Positions 19,187 through 27,445 of a stretch of DNA of 64,000 nt are shown piece by piece. The DNA is from SZAS-103 sp038226665 (GTDB taxonomy: Bacteria; Pseudomonadota; Gammaproteobacteria; Xanthomonadales; Xanthomonadaceae), in contig JBBRQI010000012.1 in NCBI GenBank assembly GCA_038226665.1, positions 30,596 through 94,595 of the forward strand, in the 5' to 3' direction. The position numbers and the translations under genes are program-made. Within the stretch, counting starts at the first letter, position 1. Every line of letters begins with the position of its first letter. The notes below the pieces were generated by a model, which did not search any database, was not told where the DNA came from, and was given only the letters and a program-made list of their open reading frames with translations.

Positions 19187-19776
19187 GGCCGCACCCGTTC
19201 GGAATCCATCAGCGGACGTAATTTGAGGTCGATCGCTTCGCGCGCGCGGAAGATGCGCGAGCGCACGGTGCCAATCGGACATTGCATGCGTTTGGCGATC
19301 TCCTCGTACGAAAGACCATCCATTTCGCGCAGGGTGACCGCGACGCGCAGTTCCTCGGGCAGTGCAGACACCGTATCGGAAACCGTTCGCTCAATCTCGT
19401 CGCGCAGCAGTTCGTGCTCCGGCGTATCGAAATTGCGCAGGCGATCGGCGCTGCCGAAATGGACCGCGTCCTCCGCGTCGATGTCATCGGCGGGCGGGCG
19501 ACGGTTGCTGGCGACGAGATGGTTCTTGGCGGTGTTCACGGCAATCCGATAGAGCCAGGTGTAGAACTGGGCATCCCCGCGGAAGTTCGCCAATGCCTTC
19601 CAGGCACGGACAAACGTGTCCTGCGTGACATCCTGGCACTCACTCCAGTCGTGTATGTAGCGCCCAATCAAGGCCGCAATCCGATGCTGATACTTGCGTA
19701 CCAGCAGGTCGAACGCAGCCCTGTCTCCGCGCTGTACGCGCTTGACCAGTGCCTGGTCCAGTTCGTTCTCGCCCAT
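19183..19776 (-). CDS. rpoE: ECF sigma factor RpoE/AlgU
   Basis: This 197-residue extracytoplasmic-function sigma factor controls the envelope stress response. Region 2 (about residues 12-85) includes DLLVRKYQHRI, DVTQDTFVRAWKAL and FYTWLYRIAVNTAKN. Region 4 has LPEELRVAVTLREMDGLSYEEIA followed by the helix-turn-helix CPIGTVRSRIFRAR. The ATG at 19776 matches the usual family start MGE..LD..LV.RVQ. An in-frame GTG at 19782 is possible. A sigma-E-type promoter 33 bases upstream of the start suggests positive autoregulation. Confidence 0.95.
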   Translation of the reverse strand: MGENELDQALVKRVQRGDRAAFDLLVRKYQHRIAALIGRYIHDWSECQDVTQDTFVRAWKALANFRGDAQFYTWLYRIAVNTAKNHLVASNRRPPADDIDAEDAVHFGSADRLRNFDTPEHELLRDEIERTVSDTVSALPEELRVAVTLREMDGLSYEEIAKRMQCPIGTVRSRIFRAREAIDLKLRPLMDSERVRP

Positions 19777-19815
19777 CCGCACCGGTTCTCTTTTGCGCGG
19801 CCCTGGGCCGCAATC

Positions 19816-19843
19816 ATTGACCGACACTTGCGGCAAAAGTTCC
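19816..19843 (-). promoter_or_regulatory. Sigma-E-type promoter of the rpoE operon
   Basis: On the minus strand GGAACTT (19843-19837) is followed after 15 bases by GTCAAT (19821-19816). GGAACTT with a 15-16 base spacer and a GTC-AA-like -10 is the RpoE/AlgU consensus. The expected transcription start near 19809 would give a leader of about 33 bases before the rpoE ATG. Position and orientation fit an autoregulated operon. Confidence 0.65.
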
Positions 19844-20005
19844 GCCGCATCCGCTTCGGGCGCAAACGCTTGTGGCAACGCGTTCCGGCCCTCATGCACA
19901 GCCTTTCGGGCGTTCGACGCGATGCGAGCCATGGCTCGCAAGCATGGCGTCTCACCCAACCCGGATGATACGGTCATTCTTTCCGCACCGAATGGACCAC
20001 ACGTC

Positions 20006-22072
20006 ATGCTCTTCGACGGACTCCGCTTCCAGCACTGGCAGACCGAACTGCGTCCCGATGGCATCGTGGTGCTGAGCCTCGATCGCGCCGATGCGCCGGT
20101 CAACGCGATCGCGCAGGCCGTGCTCGACGAACTCGAGCAAATCGTCGAACGCATCGCCATCGAGCCGCCGAAAGCGGTGGTGATCCATTCGGCCAAGCCG
20201 GGCGGCTTCGCGCCGGGCGCCGACATCAAGGAGTTCCAGTCGTTCGACGCGACCGGAAGAGTCGAGGACGTGCTGCGTCGCGGCCAGGGCATCTACCAGA
20301 AGCTTGCGAGCCTGCTGATGCCGACCGTCGCCGCGATCCACGGCCATTGCATGGGCGGCGGCACCGAACTCGCGCTCGCATGCCGTTATCGCGTCGCCGC
20401 CAACACACCGGACACGCGCATCGCGTTGCCTGAAATCAAGCTCGGGATCTATCCGGGGTGGGGCGGCAGCGTGCGATTGCCGCGCCTGATCGGTGCGCCT
20501 GCCGCGATGGACCTGATGCTGAGTGGTCGCAGCCTTTCGGCGAAGGCCGCGCTCGCGATGGGAGTCGTTGACAAGGTCGTCGAACCCGCGCTGTTGCTGG
20601 ATGCGGCGTTCGCGCTTGCCGGCCGCCGCACAGCGCGCCCATTCAAGATGCGCATGCTCGGCTGGGCCACCAACACCTGGCCTGCGCGGCAAATCATTGC
20701 GCCGATGCTGCTCAAGCAGGTCGCGCGCAAGGCGCGCAAGGAACACTATCCGGCGCCGTATGCATTGATCGCGACATGGAAACGCAGCGGCGGTGGCGGC
20801 ATTGAATCGCAATTGAAAGCCGAGGCGCGCGCGGTCGCGAGGCTCGCGAAGACCGACACCGCGCGCAACCTGATCCGCGTGTACTTTTTGCAGGAGCGTC
20901 TGAAAAACCTCGGCGGCAAGGACGGCATCGACAAGAACGGTGGCATCAAGCACGTGCACGTGATCGGCGCGGGCGTGATGGGCGGCGATATCGCCGCATG
21001 GTGCGCGTACAAGGGTTTCGACGTCACCTTGCAGGATCGCGAGATGCGCTATATCGAGCCTGCCCTGCAACGCGCGGATGCGTTCTACGCGAAGAAGGTC
21101 AAGGACGATGCGAAACGCGCCGAGACCCGTGCGCGCCTGCAGTCCGACGTCGGCGGTGCCGGCGTTGCGAAAGCGCAACTGGTGATCGAGGCGATCTACG
21201 AGAACCTTGAAGCCAAGCAGGAATTGCTCGATTCCATCGAGGGGCAGATCGCGCCCGATGCACTGATGGTATCGAACACCTCATCCATTCCACTCGATGC
21301 GCTCGGCGCGAAATTGCTGCAACCCGAACGCTTCGCTGGCCTGCACTACTTCAATCCGGTCGCATTGATGCCGCTCGTCGAGATCGTCCGCCATGCCGAC
21401 ATTGCGCCAGCGACCGAACAACGCCTCGCCGCGTTCTGCCGCGCGATCGACAAACTGCCAGTGCCGGTCGCGGGCACGCCGGGCTTCCTCGTCAACCGCA
21501 TCCTGATGCCGTACATGATGGAAGCGATGACCGCCTACAGCGAAGGCATTCCCGGGCCGGTGATCGACAAGGCCGCCGTGAAATTCGGCATGCCGATGGG
21601 CCCGATCGAACTCGCCGATACGGTCGGCCTGGATGTCGCCGCAAGCGTCGGCAAGATCCTCGCCGAATTCCTGAAACTGCCAGTGCCAACTGGGCTCGAG
21701 GAAAAACTTGCCGCGAACCAGCGCGGCCGCAAGGACGGCCAAGGCTTCTACAAATGGGAAAACGGCAAGGCGTTGAAACCCGAAGTGCCGGCTGGTTATC
21801 AGGTTCCGGCCGATCTCGAGGATCGCTTGATCCTGCCGTTGCTCAACGAGTCGGTCGCGGCTTTGCACGATGGCGTCGTCGATGATGCCGATCTACTGGA
21901 TGCCGGGGTGATCTTCGGAACCGGGTTTGCACCATTTAGCGGCGGCCCGATCAACTACGTTCGCAGCATGGGCGCGGACGTGTTGCTTGCGAAGTTGCAG
22001 GCGCTGCAGGCGAAACATGGCGACCGGTTTGCGCCCCGCGATGGCTGGAGCGACGCCACACTACGTTCTTGA
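20006..22072 (+). CDS. Fused enoyl-CoA hydratase / 3-hydroxyacyl-CoA dehydrogenase (FadB/FadJ-like)
   Basis: This 688-residue multifunctional fatty-acid oxidation enzyme has an N-terminal crotonase domain. It has oxyanion-hole and acid residues in CMGGGTELALACR (Glu near residue 121) and LPEIKLGIYPGWGG (Glu near residue 143). The NAD-binding dehydrogenase domain follows with GAGVMGGDIAAW. The catalytic His is in LHYFNPVALMPLVE, and the C-terminal helical dehydrogenase domains contain GTPGFLVNRILMPYM. It converts enoyl-CoA to 3-ketoacyl-CoA; no thiolase gene is adjacent. The ATG at 20006 matches the usual start (M-F/L-xGLRFxHW). An upstream in-frame ATG at 19931 would add 25 residues that overlap the region upstream of rpoE. 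Confidence 0.9.
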   Translation: MLFDGLRFQHWQTELRPDGIVVLSLDRADAPVNAIAQAVLDELEQIVERIAIEPPKAVVIHSAKPGGFAPGADIKEFQSFDATGRVEDVLRRGQGIYQKLASLLMPTVAAIHGHCMGGGTELALACRYRVAANTPDTRIALPEIKLGIYPGWGGSVRLPRLIGAPAAMDLMLSGRSLSAKAALAMGVVDKVVEPALLLDAAFALAGRRTARPFKMRMLGWATNTWPARQIIAPMLLKQVARKARKEHYPAPYALIATWKRSGGGGIESQLKAEARAVARLAKTDTARNLIRVYFLQERLKNLGGKDGIDKNGGIKHVHVIGAGVMGGDIAAWCAYKGFDVTLQDREMRYIEPALQRADAFYAKKVKDDAKRAETRARLQSDVGGAGVAKAQLVIEAIYENLEAKQELLDSIEGQIAPDALMVSNTSSIPLDALGAKLLQPERFAGLHYFNPVALMPLVEIVRHADIAPATEQRLAAFCRAIDKLPVPVAGTPGFLVNRILMPYMMEAMTAYSEGIPGPVIDKAAVKFGMPMGPIELADTVGLDVAASVGKILAEFLKLPVPTGLEEKLAANQRGRKDGQGFYKWENGKALKPEVPAGYQVPADLEDRLILPLLNESVAALHDGVVDDADLLDAGVIFGTGFAPFSGGPINYVRSMGADVLLAKLQALQAKHGDRFAPRDGWSDATLRS

Positions 22073-22164
22073 TCGGCATTGACCAGCTTTTCGCTGTTGA
22101 AAAGTATTTCCGCGAAACTAGAGAATGCTTTCAACTCTAAACGATCAATTCGTTCTGTTTGCCG

Positions 22165-23214
22165 TCACTTTTTCTCCGTCACTTCCTTCAAAACCTCAAG
22201 TATCGCGTCGATCACCGCTTGAGGCTGGGAATTCTGGATATCGTGGGTTGAATCGGGAACGGGTCGCAAAACGCCGCGCTTGGACAGCGCAGCAAGCTGA
22301 TCGGCGAATGCGGCATGAACGCGATTCAACGCGGCCCTATGCTCCGGGGCTTCATCGGCCCGAAGCTTCGTCGTAGGCGACGAGGTCAGCACGATCAACG
22401 GCATATCGCCGAACCAGCGCCGGGCGGCGATGACCTCATCAGTACTTGCATGCTGGTAGCTGTTCAACTCGCTGCTCGATGCTTGCTGATATCCCACCGA
22501 CATCTGGTTCTTGTCGGACGCCGCGTTGAGCGCAGCACTGTAGTGCGGATCGTCGGGCGGAACACAGTTCTGGTAAATCTTCGATCCCTTTACGAAACCT
22601 GCTTCCGCCGCCTTGATGCATGCGCGTTGCTGTTCGAGATCTTTCGGGTCCAATGTGAATGCTTGCTCGTGGGTCGGTTGCTTCGGATCCAGTCGCCAGG
22701 AATTGTCCAGCCAAGTTTCTTCCGCCGAATCGACGAGCCCCATGCCTGCAACTTCGTCGAAATAGGTATCCGCATACAACCTGACGTACATGCCGCCTAG
22801 CGAGTGCCCGACCAGGATGTATGGCGGTTTGATCGCTGCAGCCTTCAAAAGGCGGTGGAGGTCGTCGACGATATTCGCACTGTCTGACGCGCGGCGGGCC
22901 GGATCGCTGTACCCCATTCCAGCGCGATCGTAAGAACACGCGCGCGTATGCGCGGCAACCGCGGGCTGCACGCGCGCCCATCCCGAGTTGTCGCCACCCA
23001 GGCCTGCTTCGAAGATCACGGTCGGCGATCCTTTGCCAAGGCAATACAGATTGAGCCTGCGACCCGGTTCCACTTCAACGAGGCGTTGCGCGTGCGTGTA
23101 CGCAGGGTCGTCGATGACCGTCGTGTTTTTCGGGTTTCCATCTGCGGCAAAAGCCGATGAAGACACGAGCAGGGCAACGAAGATCGACTTGCGGAATTTG
23201 CTGTCGCCATGCAT
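22165..23214 (-). CDS. Exported alpha/beta hydrolase
   Basis: This 349-residue secreted or periplasmic hydrolase has a signal peptide (residues 1 to about 23, FVALLVSSSAFAA). The alpha/beta-hydrolase core shows the oxyanion strand VIFEAGLGGDNSGW, the pattern SYDRAGMGYSD and the nucleophile elbow VGHSLGG. Acid (GLVDSAEE or later Asp) and His (DSTHDIQ near the C-terminus) candidates complete a triad. The substrate is unknown; esterase or lipase-like activity is the general expectation. The ATG at 23214 has GGGAG about 10 bases upstream. It stands alone, convergent with the FadB-like gene, with a coding gap of 91 bases on each side. Confidence 0.8.
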   Translation of the reverse strand: MHGDSKFRKSIFVALLVSSSAFAADGNPKNTTVIDDPAYTHAQRLVEVEPGRRLNLYCLGKGSPTVIFEAGLGGDNSGWARVQPAVAAHTRACSYDRAGMGYSDPARRASDSANIVDDLHRLLKAAAIKPPYILVGHSLGGMYVRLYADTYFDEVAGMGLVDSAEETWLDNSWRLDPKQPTHEQAFTLDPKDLEQQRACIKAAEAGFVKGSKIYQNCVPPDDPHYSAALNAASDKNQMSVGYQQASSSELNSYQHASTDEVIAARRWFGDMPLIVLTSSPTTKLRADEAPEHRAALNRVHAAFADQLAALSKRGVLRPVPDSTHDIQNSQPQAVIDAILEVLKEVTEKK

Positions 23215-23305
23215 GAGTCCCACTCCCAATGGTCTACAGGCGGGCTCGAATCACGTAGGCACGCACGCAGACCAGCCAACATTTCTGTCGTCGACCGACA
23301 ACCAG

Positions 23306-23662
23306 CTACATCGTCCCGGTCGGCTTGTCTGAATTGGTGATGCCGGCCAGCAGTGCTTCGACTTTGCTGCGCGCGGCCTCGCCTTCGGCGGAGTCGGCGA
23401 ATTGCACGCCGATGCCGGCGGCGCGGTTGCCCTGCGCACCCGCTGGCGTGACCCACACCACCTTGCCAGCGACCGGCAGGCGCTCGCTACTTTCGGGCAG
23501 GGTCATCAGCACGAAGACTTCGTCGCCGAGGCTGTAGCGCTTCGGGGTCGGCACGAAGATGCCGCCGCCTTTCACAAACGAGAGGAACGCGTTGTACAGC
23601 GCATTCTTGTCCTTCAACGCGAGCGACAGGATGCCCTGCCGTGCTCCGCCTGCTCCCATCAT
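23306..23662 (-). CDS. pilZ: PilZ domain protein (type IV pilus associated)
   Basis: This 118-residue stand-alone PilZ protein has FLSFVKGGGIFVPT, YSLGDEVFVLMTLPE, VAGKVVWVTPAG and GIGVQF. Pseudomonas and Xanthomonas PilZ of this position are needed for type IV pilus function. They lack the arginine-rich c-di-GMP motif, and no RxxxR is visible at the N-terminus here either. The ATG at 23662 has GGAGGA nine bases upstream. Placement at the end of the fab-pab-mltG-tmk-holB run matches Xanthomonadales. Confidence 0.88.
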   Translation of the reverse strand: MMGAGGARQGILSLALKDKNALYNAFLSFVKGGGIFVPTPKRYSLGDEVFVLMTLPESSERLPVAGKVVWVTPAGAQGNRAAGIGVQFADSAEGEAARSKVEALLAGITNSDKPTGTM

Positions 23663-23863
23663 GGTCCAGTCCTCCGTTAACGATGACCCACTGCGACCCA
23701 CATGGATGTGGGAAGTGCCGACAGGCGCAAGGCACGCCCGCGGCGTTGTGGCGACGCACCCAAGCGCGCGAAGCGCCTGTAGCTTCAACCCAGTGTAACG
23801 CCGTCGATGCGGTTCGTGCGCGTCGCATCGGTCAAATCGCCCGCTCAAATCCCCCCGATCAAA

Positions 23864-24922
23864 TCAGGCTGGACGCGCCGCGACCGCAATGCGCCAGTCG
23901 CGCAGCAGCCCGGCGAGAGCGAGATCACTGCGGATCGGCGAACGCAACAAACTGCGCGTGCGATTGGCTGCATCGAACCACGCGGACAGCTTCTGGAAAT
24001 CCGGATTGGCCATCGCGCGCGTTGCACGTGGCGCAGCAGTACCGAACGCTTCGACATGCAGGTCGACCGCAACATCGGCCGCGAATGCGAGTCGCTGGTC
24101 GGCTTGCTCGTCGGCCAGCCATGCTGCTGCGACATCCAGCGCGCGCGCGCGACCCGTTGCTATCGCGGACAAATCCGCGCGCACGGAATCGCGCAGCGAG
24201 AGCAATCCTTCCTCGGTCCAGTGCGCGGCAAGACCCGGATGTCCGCGCGCCGCGGTCAACGCCGACTGCGCGACGGATTCGCCATGGCCGCGCGCGCGCA
24301 GCCACGCGAGCCCTTCCAGGGTCGATGGCGGGTGCAACTCGATGCGCTGGCAACGGCTGCGGATCGTCGCCGACAACTGCATCGGCGAATCGCAGAGCAA
24401 CACCAAGTAGCGCTCGCGCATCGGTTCTTCAAGGGTTTTCAACAGCGCGTTGGATGCATTCTCATTCATCGCATTCGCTGGTTCGATGACTGCAACCTGC
24501 GCGCCACCGCGTTGCGAGGTGAGCGCGAACCAGCCACCGAGCTCGCGCATCTGATCGACCGTGATCACGCCGAACATCTTTGACGGCTTCGTCTTTTCGT
24601 TCATCTCATAACTGACGATCCGAAAATCGGGGTGACTGGAACGACCATTCGGATGCACGAGACTGCCGTCCGGTCGTACTTCGCGCGGATCGACTGGCGT
24701 GCGCGCCGAAAACAATTCGCAATTCCTGCAACGACCGCAAGCGAGACCATCGACGCGCTCGCGACACAACAACGTCTGCGACAACGCATCGGCGACGACT
24801 CGCTTTCCGATATGACGCGGCCCGCAGACCAGCAACGCGTGCGCGAGGCGTTCGTTCGCAAGCGCATCCAGCGCGCGGCGCAGCGGCGTCTGCTGCCACG
24901 ATGCCAGCGCGTTCACATCCAC
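23864..24922 (-). CDS. holB: DNA polymerase III delta' subunit
   Basis: This 352-residue clamp-loader subunit is AAA+-like. ALLVCGPRHIGKRVVADAL takes the place of a true P-loop, as usual for delta'. A zinc site is formed by cysteines in LLCRERVDGLACGRCRNC, and the sensor/arginine region EPANAMNENASNALLKTLEEP is clear. The GTG at 24922 overlaps the tmk 3' end by 10 bases. A 201-base gap to pilZ follows; it holds no further open frame I can support. Confidence 0.92.
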   Translation of the reverse strand: MDVNALASWQQTPLRRALDALANERLAHALLVCGPRHIGKRVVADALSQTLLCRERVDGLACGRCRNCELFSARTPVDPREVRPDGSLVHPNGRSSHPDFRIVSYEMNEKTKPSKMFGVITVDQMRELGGWFALTSQRGGAQVAVIEPANAMNENASNALLKTLEEPMRERYLVLLCDSPMQLSATIRSRCQRIELHPPSTLEGLAWLRARGHGESVAQSALTAARGHPGLAAHWTEEGLLSLRDSVRADLSAIATGRARALDVAAAWLADEQADQRLAFAADVAVDLHVEAFGTAAPRATRAMANPDFQKLSAWFDAANRTRSLLRSPIRSDLALAGLLRDWRIAVAARPA

Positions 24923-25539
24923 GCGGCGATGGCCTGGTCGAGTTGTTCAAGCACCGCGCGCAGCACGACATCCTGCGAAGCGCCAGCATCGATCACACGA
25001 AAGCGTCGCGGTTCCGATGCTGCGCGTTGCAGGTAAGTCGCACGCACGCGCTCGAAGAAATCCTCGCGCTCGCTTTCGATGCGATCGCGTCCAGCGTCGC
25101 GCCCGCCAATGCGCGCATGGCCTTGGCGCACGTCGATATCGAGCAGGAAAGTCAAGTCGGGCTTGAAGCCGACGGCCCAGCGTTCGAGCTCGGCAATGCG
25201 CCCGGAGTCGAGGCCGCGTCCGCCGCACTGGTACGCGAAACTCGCGTCGGTGAAGCGGTCGCTGAGCACCCATGCGCCGCGCGCAAGCGCTGGTGCAATC
25301 GTTTCGCGCACGAGCTGCGCGCGCGACGCGAACATCAACAGCAATTCGGTTTCGGCGCAAAAAGTGCGTGCGGGATCGAGCAGCACGCCGCGTATCGCTT
25401 CGCCCACATCGGTGCCGCCGGGTTCGCGCGTCTGCACGACCTCGATGCCGCGCGCCTCGATCGCCGAACGCAGCGCAGACATCACGCTGGATTTGCCCGC
25501 GCCCTCGCCGCCTTCGAGCGTGATCAGCCGGCCTTTCAC
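24913..25539 (-). CDS. tmk: Thymidylate kinase
   Basis: This 208-residue dTMP kinase has P-loop LEGGEGAGKSS, TREPGGTDVGE (the DR/REP motif) and the lid region LLDIDVRQGHARIGGRD. The length is standard. The GTG at 25539 overlaps the mltG stop as GTGA, so the two are translationally coupled. It supplies dTDP for DNA synthesis beside the polymerase subunit gene holB. Confidence 0.94.
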   Translation of the reverse strand: MKGRLITLEGGEGAGKSSVMSALRSAIEARGIEVVQTREPGGTDVGEAIRGVLLDPARTFCAETELLLMFASRAQLVRETIAPALARGAWVLSDRFTDASFAYQCGGRGLDSGRIAELERWAVGFKPDLTFLLDIDVRQGHARIGGRDAGRDRIESEREDFFERVRATYLQRAASEPRRFRVIDAGASQDVVLRAVLEQLDQAIAAWM

Positions 25540-26585
25540 TGCGCCTGTTTCTCGCGTTGCAGTTTCACGTACCGGGCGACCGCTGCGTTGTGCTCGGCCA
25601 GCGTCGCCGAGAACACATGTCCGCCGCTGCCGCTCGCGACAAAATACAACGCATCGCCGGGCGCCGGATGCATCGCCGCCTGCAACGCGGCCCTGCCAGG
25701 CATCGCAATGGGTGTCGGCGGCAGGCCGTCGCGCGTGTAGGTGTTGTACGGCGTATCGACGATGAGGTCGTGGCGCGTGATGTTGCCGTTGTAGCTGCCG
25801 CCAAGACCGTAGATCACGCTGGGGTCGGTTTGCAGTTTCATGCCGGTCCGCAACCTGCGCACGAAGACCCCGGCGATTTTCGCGCGCTCGTCCGGCACGC
25901 TGGTTTCCTTCTCGACGATCGACGCGAGCGTCAATGCATCGTCAGGCGTCTTCAAAGTCAGCGCCGGATCGCGCTGCGTCCATGCATCGGCAAGCGCGCG
26001 ATCCATCGCGTTTGCGGCGCGCGCGAGCAGGTCGATGTCGCTGCTGTCGCGCGTGTACGCGTACGTCTCGGGCAGAAAGCGCCCTTCGGGATGCCTGCCC
26101 ATGCGACCGAGTTGCTGCATCAGCGCAACGTTGCTGGCATCGCGCAACAGATGGTGCAGCTTCGGCGCATGCATCAGCGCGACGCGCAGCTCGCGCATGT
26201 TCCAGCCTTCGACGATGGTGAAGTGGTACTGGATCACCTTGCCGCTCGCGATGTTGTGCAGCAGCTGGTCGGGCGTCATCTCCGGGGTGATCGCGTACTC
26301 GCCGATCTGCATCTTCGAACGCACGCCCATCTGCGCGGCGAGCAACTGCCACTCGACATCGTTGCCGGCATCGACGCCCGCCGTACGCAACGAGTCGACC
26401 ACGCGCTGCAGCGATTCGCCGCGTGAAATCTCCACGCTGGCCGCGCTGCCGCCGACTAGCGTCGTCGTGAAGCGATGGTAATGCAGGTATCCGGCGCCCG
26501 CGGCAACGAGCGCAGCCAGCAGCCCAAGCTTGAACAGGCCGGATACGATGCGGGAGAACACGCCGCGTTTGGGTTTTTCTGTCAC
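25536..26585 (-). CDS. mltG: Endolytic transglycosylase MltG
   Basis: This 349-residue inner-membrane lytic transglycosylase (YceG) cleaves nascent glycan strands. A cytoplasmic Lys/Arg-rich start precedes one membrane helix (LLAALVAAGAGYLHY, about residues 20-38), then a LysM-like subdomain and the catalytic domain. The catalytic Glu is in LASIVEKETSVPDERA, and DLIVDTPYNTYTRDGLPPTPI is typical. The GTG at 26585 overlaps the pabC stop (GTGA); the frame is open further upstream but lies inside pabC. Confidence 0.92.
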   Translation of the reverse strand: MTEKPKRGVFSRIVSGLFKLGLLAALVAAGAGYLHYHRFTTTLVGGSAASVEISRGESLQRVVDSLRTAGVDAGNDVEWQLLAAQMGVRSKMQIGEYAITPEMTPDQLLHNIASGKVIQYHFTIVEGWNMRELRVALMHAPKLHHLLRDASNVALMQQLGRMGRHPEGRFLPETYAYTRDSSDIDLLARAANAMDRALADAWTQRDPALTLKTPDDALTLASIVEKETSVPDERAKIAGVFVRRLRTGMKLQTDPSVIYGLGGSYNGNITRHDLIVDTPYNTYTRDGLPPTPIAMPGRAALQAAMHPAPGDALYFVASGSGGHVFSATLAEHNAAVARYVKLQREKQAQ

Positions 26586-27445
26586 GCATCCTCCGGTGCA
26601 TCGTGCATGCCATTTGCAGGATCGAAAGCCGGCTCGGCAGCGCCAAGCCGCTGTTGCAACGCGATTGCCTGCGCATGCAACGGCGACCAGCGCCGCGACC
26701 CCAGCACGGCAACGGGAAGGATACCGCGCACGGCGTTGCACAGGACGATCGCGTCGGCCGATTCGACATCGGCGCACACCAGCACGGCTTCTGCGGACTC
26801 GGCAACACGATCGAGGATCCAGCCGCGGCACACGCCCGCGATGCCGCAATCGGCAACCGGCGGCGTCAGCCAGCGTCCATCGCGCGAGACGAACAGGTTC
26901 GCGGACGTCGCGCTGATCACCCGGCCAGCGGTATCGCACTGCAGGCCGTCATGGATAGCCTGTCCGCCCGAATCGGCATCGTTCCATTCCGCGCGCGCAA
27001 GCACCTGCTCCAGCCGGTTGAGATGCTTGATTCCGGCGAGTCGCGGTTGGAGCGCGAGCGGCGTATTGCACCAGCGCAGGTTGAATCCGTCGCGAGGCGG
27101 CGGAACTGGTGCGTTCGACAACGACAACACGACTGTCGGGGGCGCATGCGTCGAGATGGCATACCCGCGTTCGCCGAAGCCGCGCGTGACAATCAGCTTG
27201 AGCACGCCGCGCGCGCAGCCGGTCGCCAGCGTATCGCATTCGCTGCGCAGGAAGCCAGGGTCCGGCGCAGCGATGCCGAGCGTCGCGCACCCGTGCAGCA
27301 AGCGCGCGATGTGCTTATCCCACCAGACCGGCGCGCCGCAGTGGATCAGCGCGGTCTCGAACACGCCATCGCCGTACGCAAGGCCGCGGTCGCGCGGATC
27401 GAGCGCATCGATGCGTCGCTCGCCACTGTAGATTTGCGCGATCAC
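26582..27445 (-). CDS. pabC: Aminodeoxychorismate lyase
   Basis: This 287-residue fold-type IV PLP enzyme releases pyruvate from aminodeoxychorismate to give 4-aminobenzoate for folate. GLAYGDGVFET at about residues 22-32 and the PLP-binding Lys in AGIKHLNRLEQVLAR support the call. SATSANLFV and GIAGVCRGWILD are typical phosphate-binding segments. The GTG at 27445 overlaps the pabB stop. No pabA glutaminase gene is present in the window. Confidence 0.9.
   Translation of the reverse strand: MIAQIYSGERRIDALDPRDRGLAYGDGVFETALIHCGAPVWWDKHIARLLHGCATLGIAAPDPGFLRSECDTLATGCARGVLKLIVTRGFGERGYAISTHAPPTVVLSLSNAPVPPPRDGFNLRWCNTPLALQPRLAGIKHLNRLEQVLARAEWNDADSGGQAIHDGLQCDTAGRVISATSANLFVSRDGRWLTPPVADCGIAGVCRGWILDRVAESAEAVLVCADVESADAIVLCNAVRGILPVAVLGSRRWSPLHAQAIALQQRLGAAEPAFDPANGMHDAPEDA

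Noticed and set aside
19694..20005. A longer N-terminus for the FadB-like protein
   Set aside because: The extra codons run antisense through rpoE and its promoter, and family homology begins at 20006.
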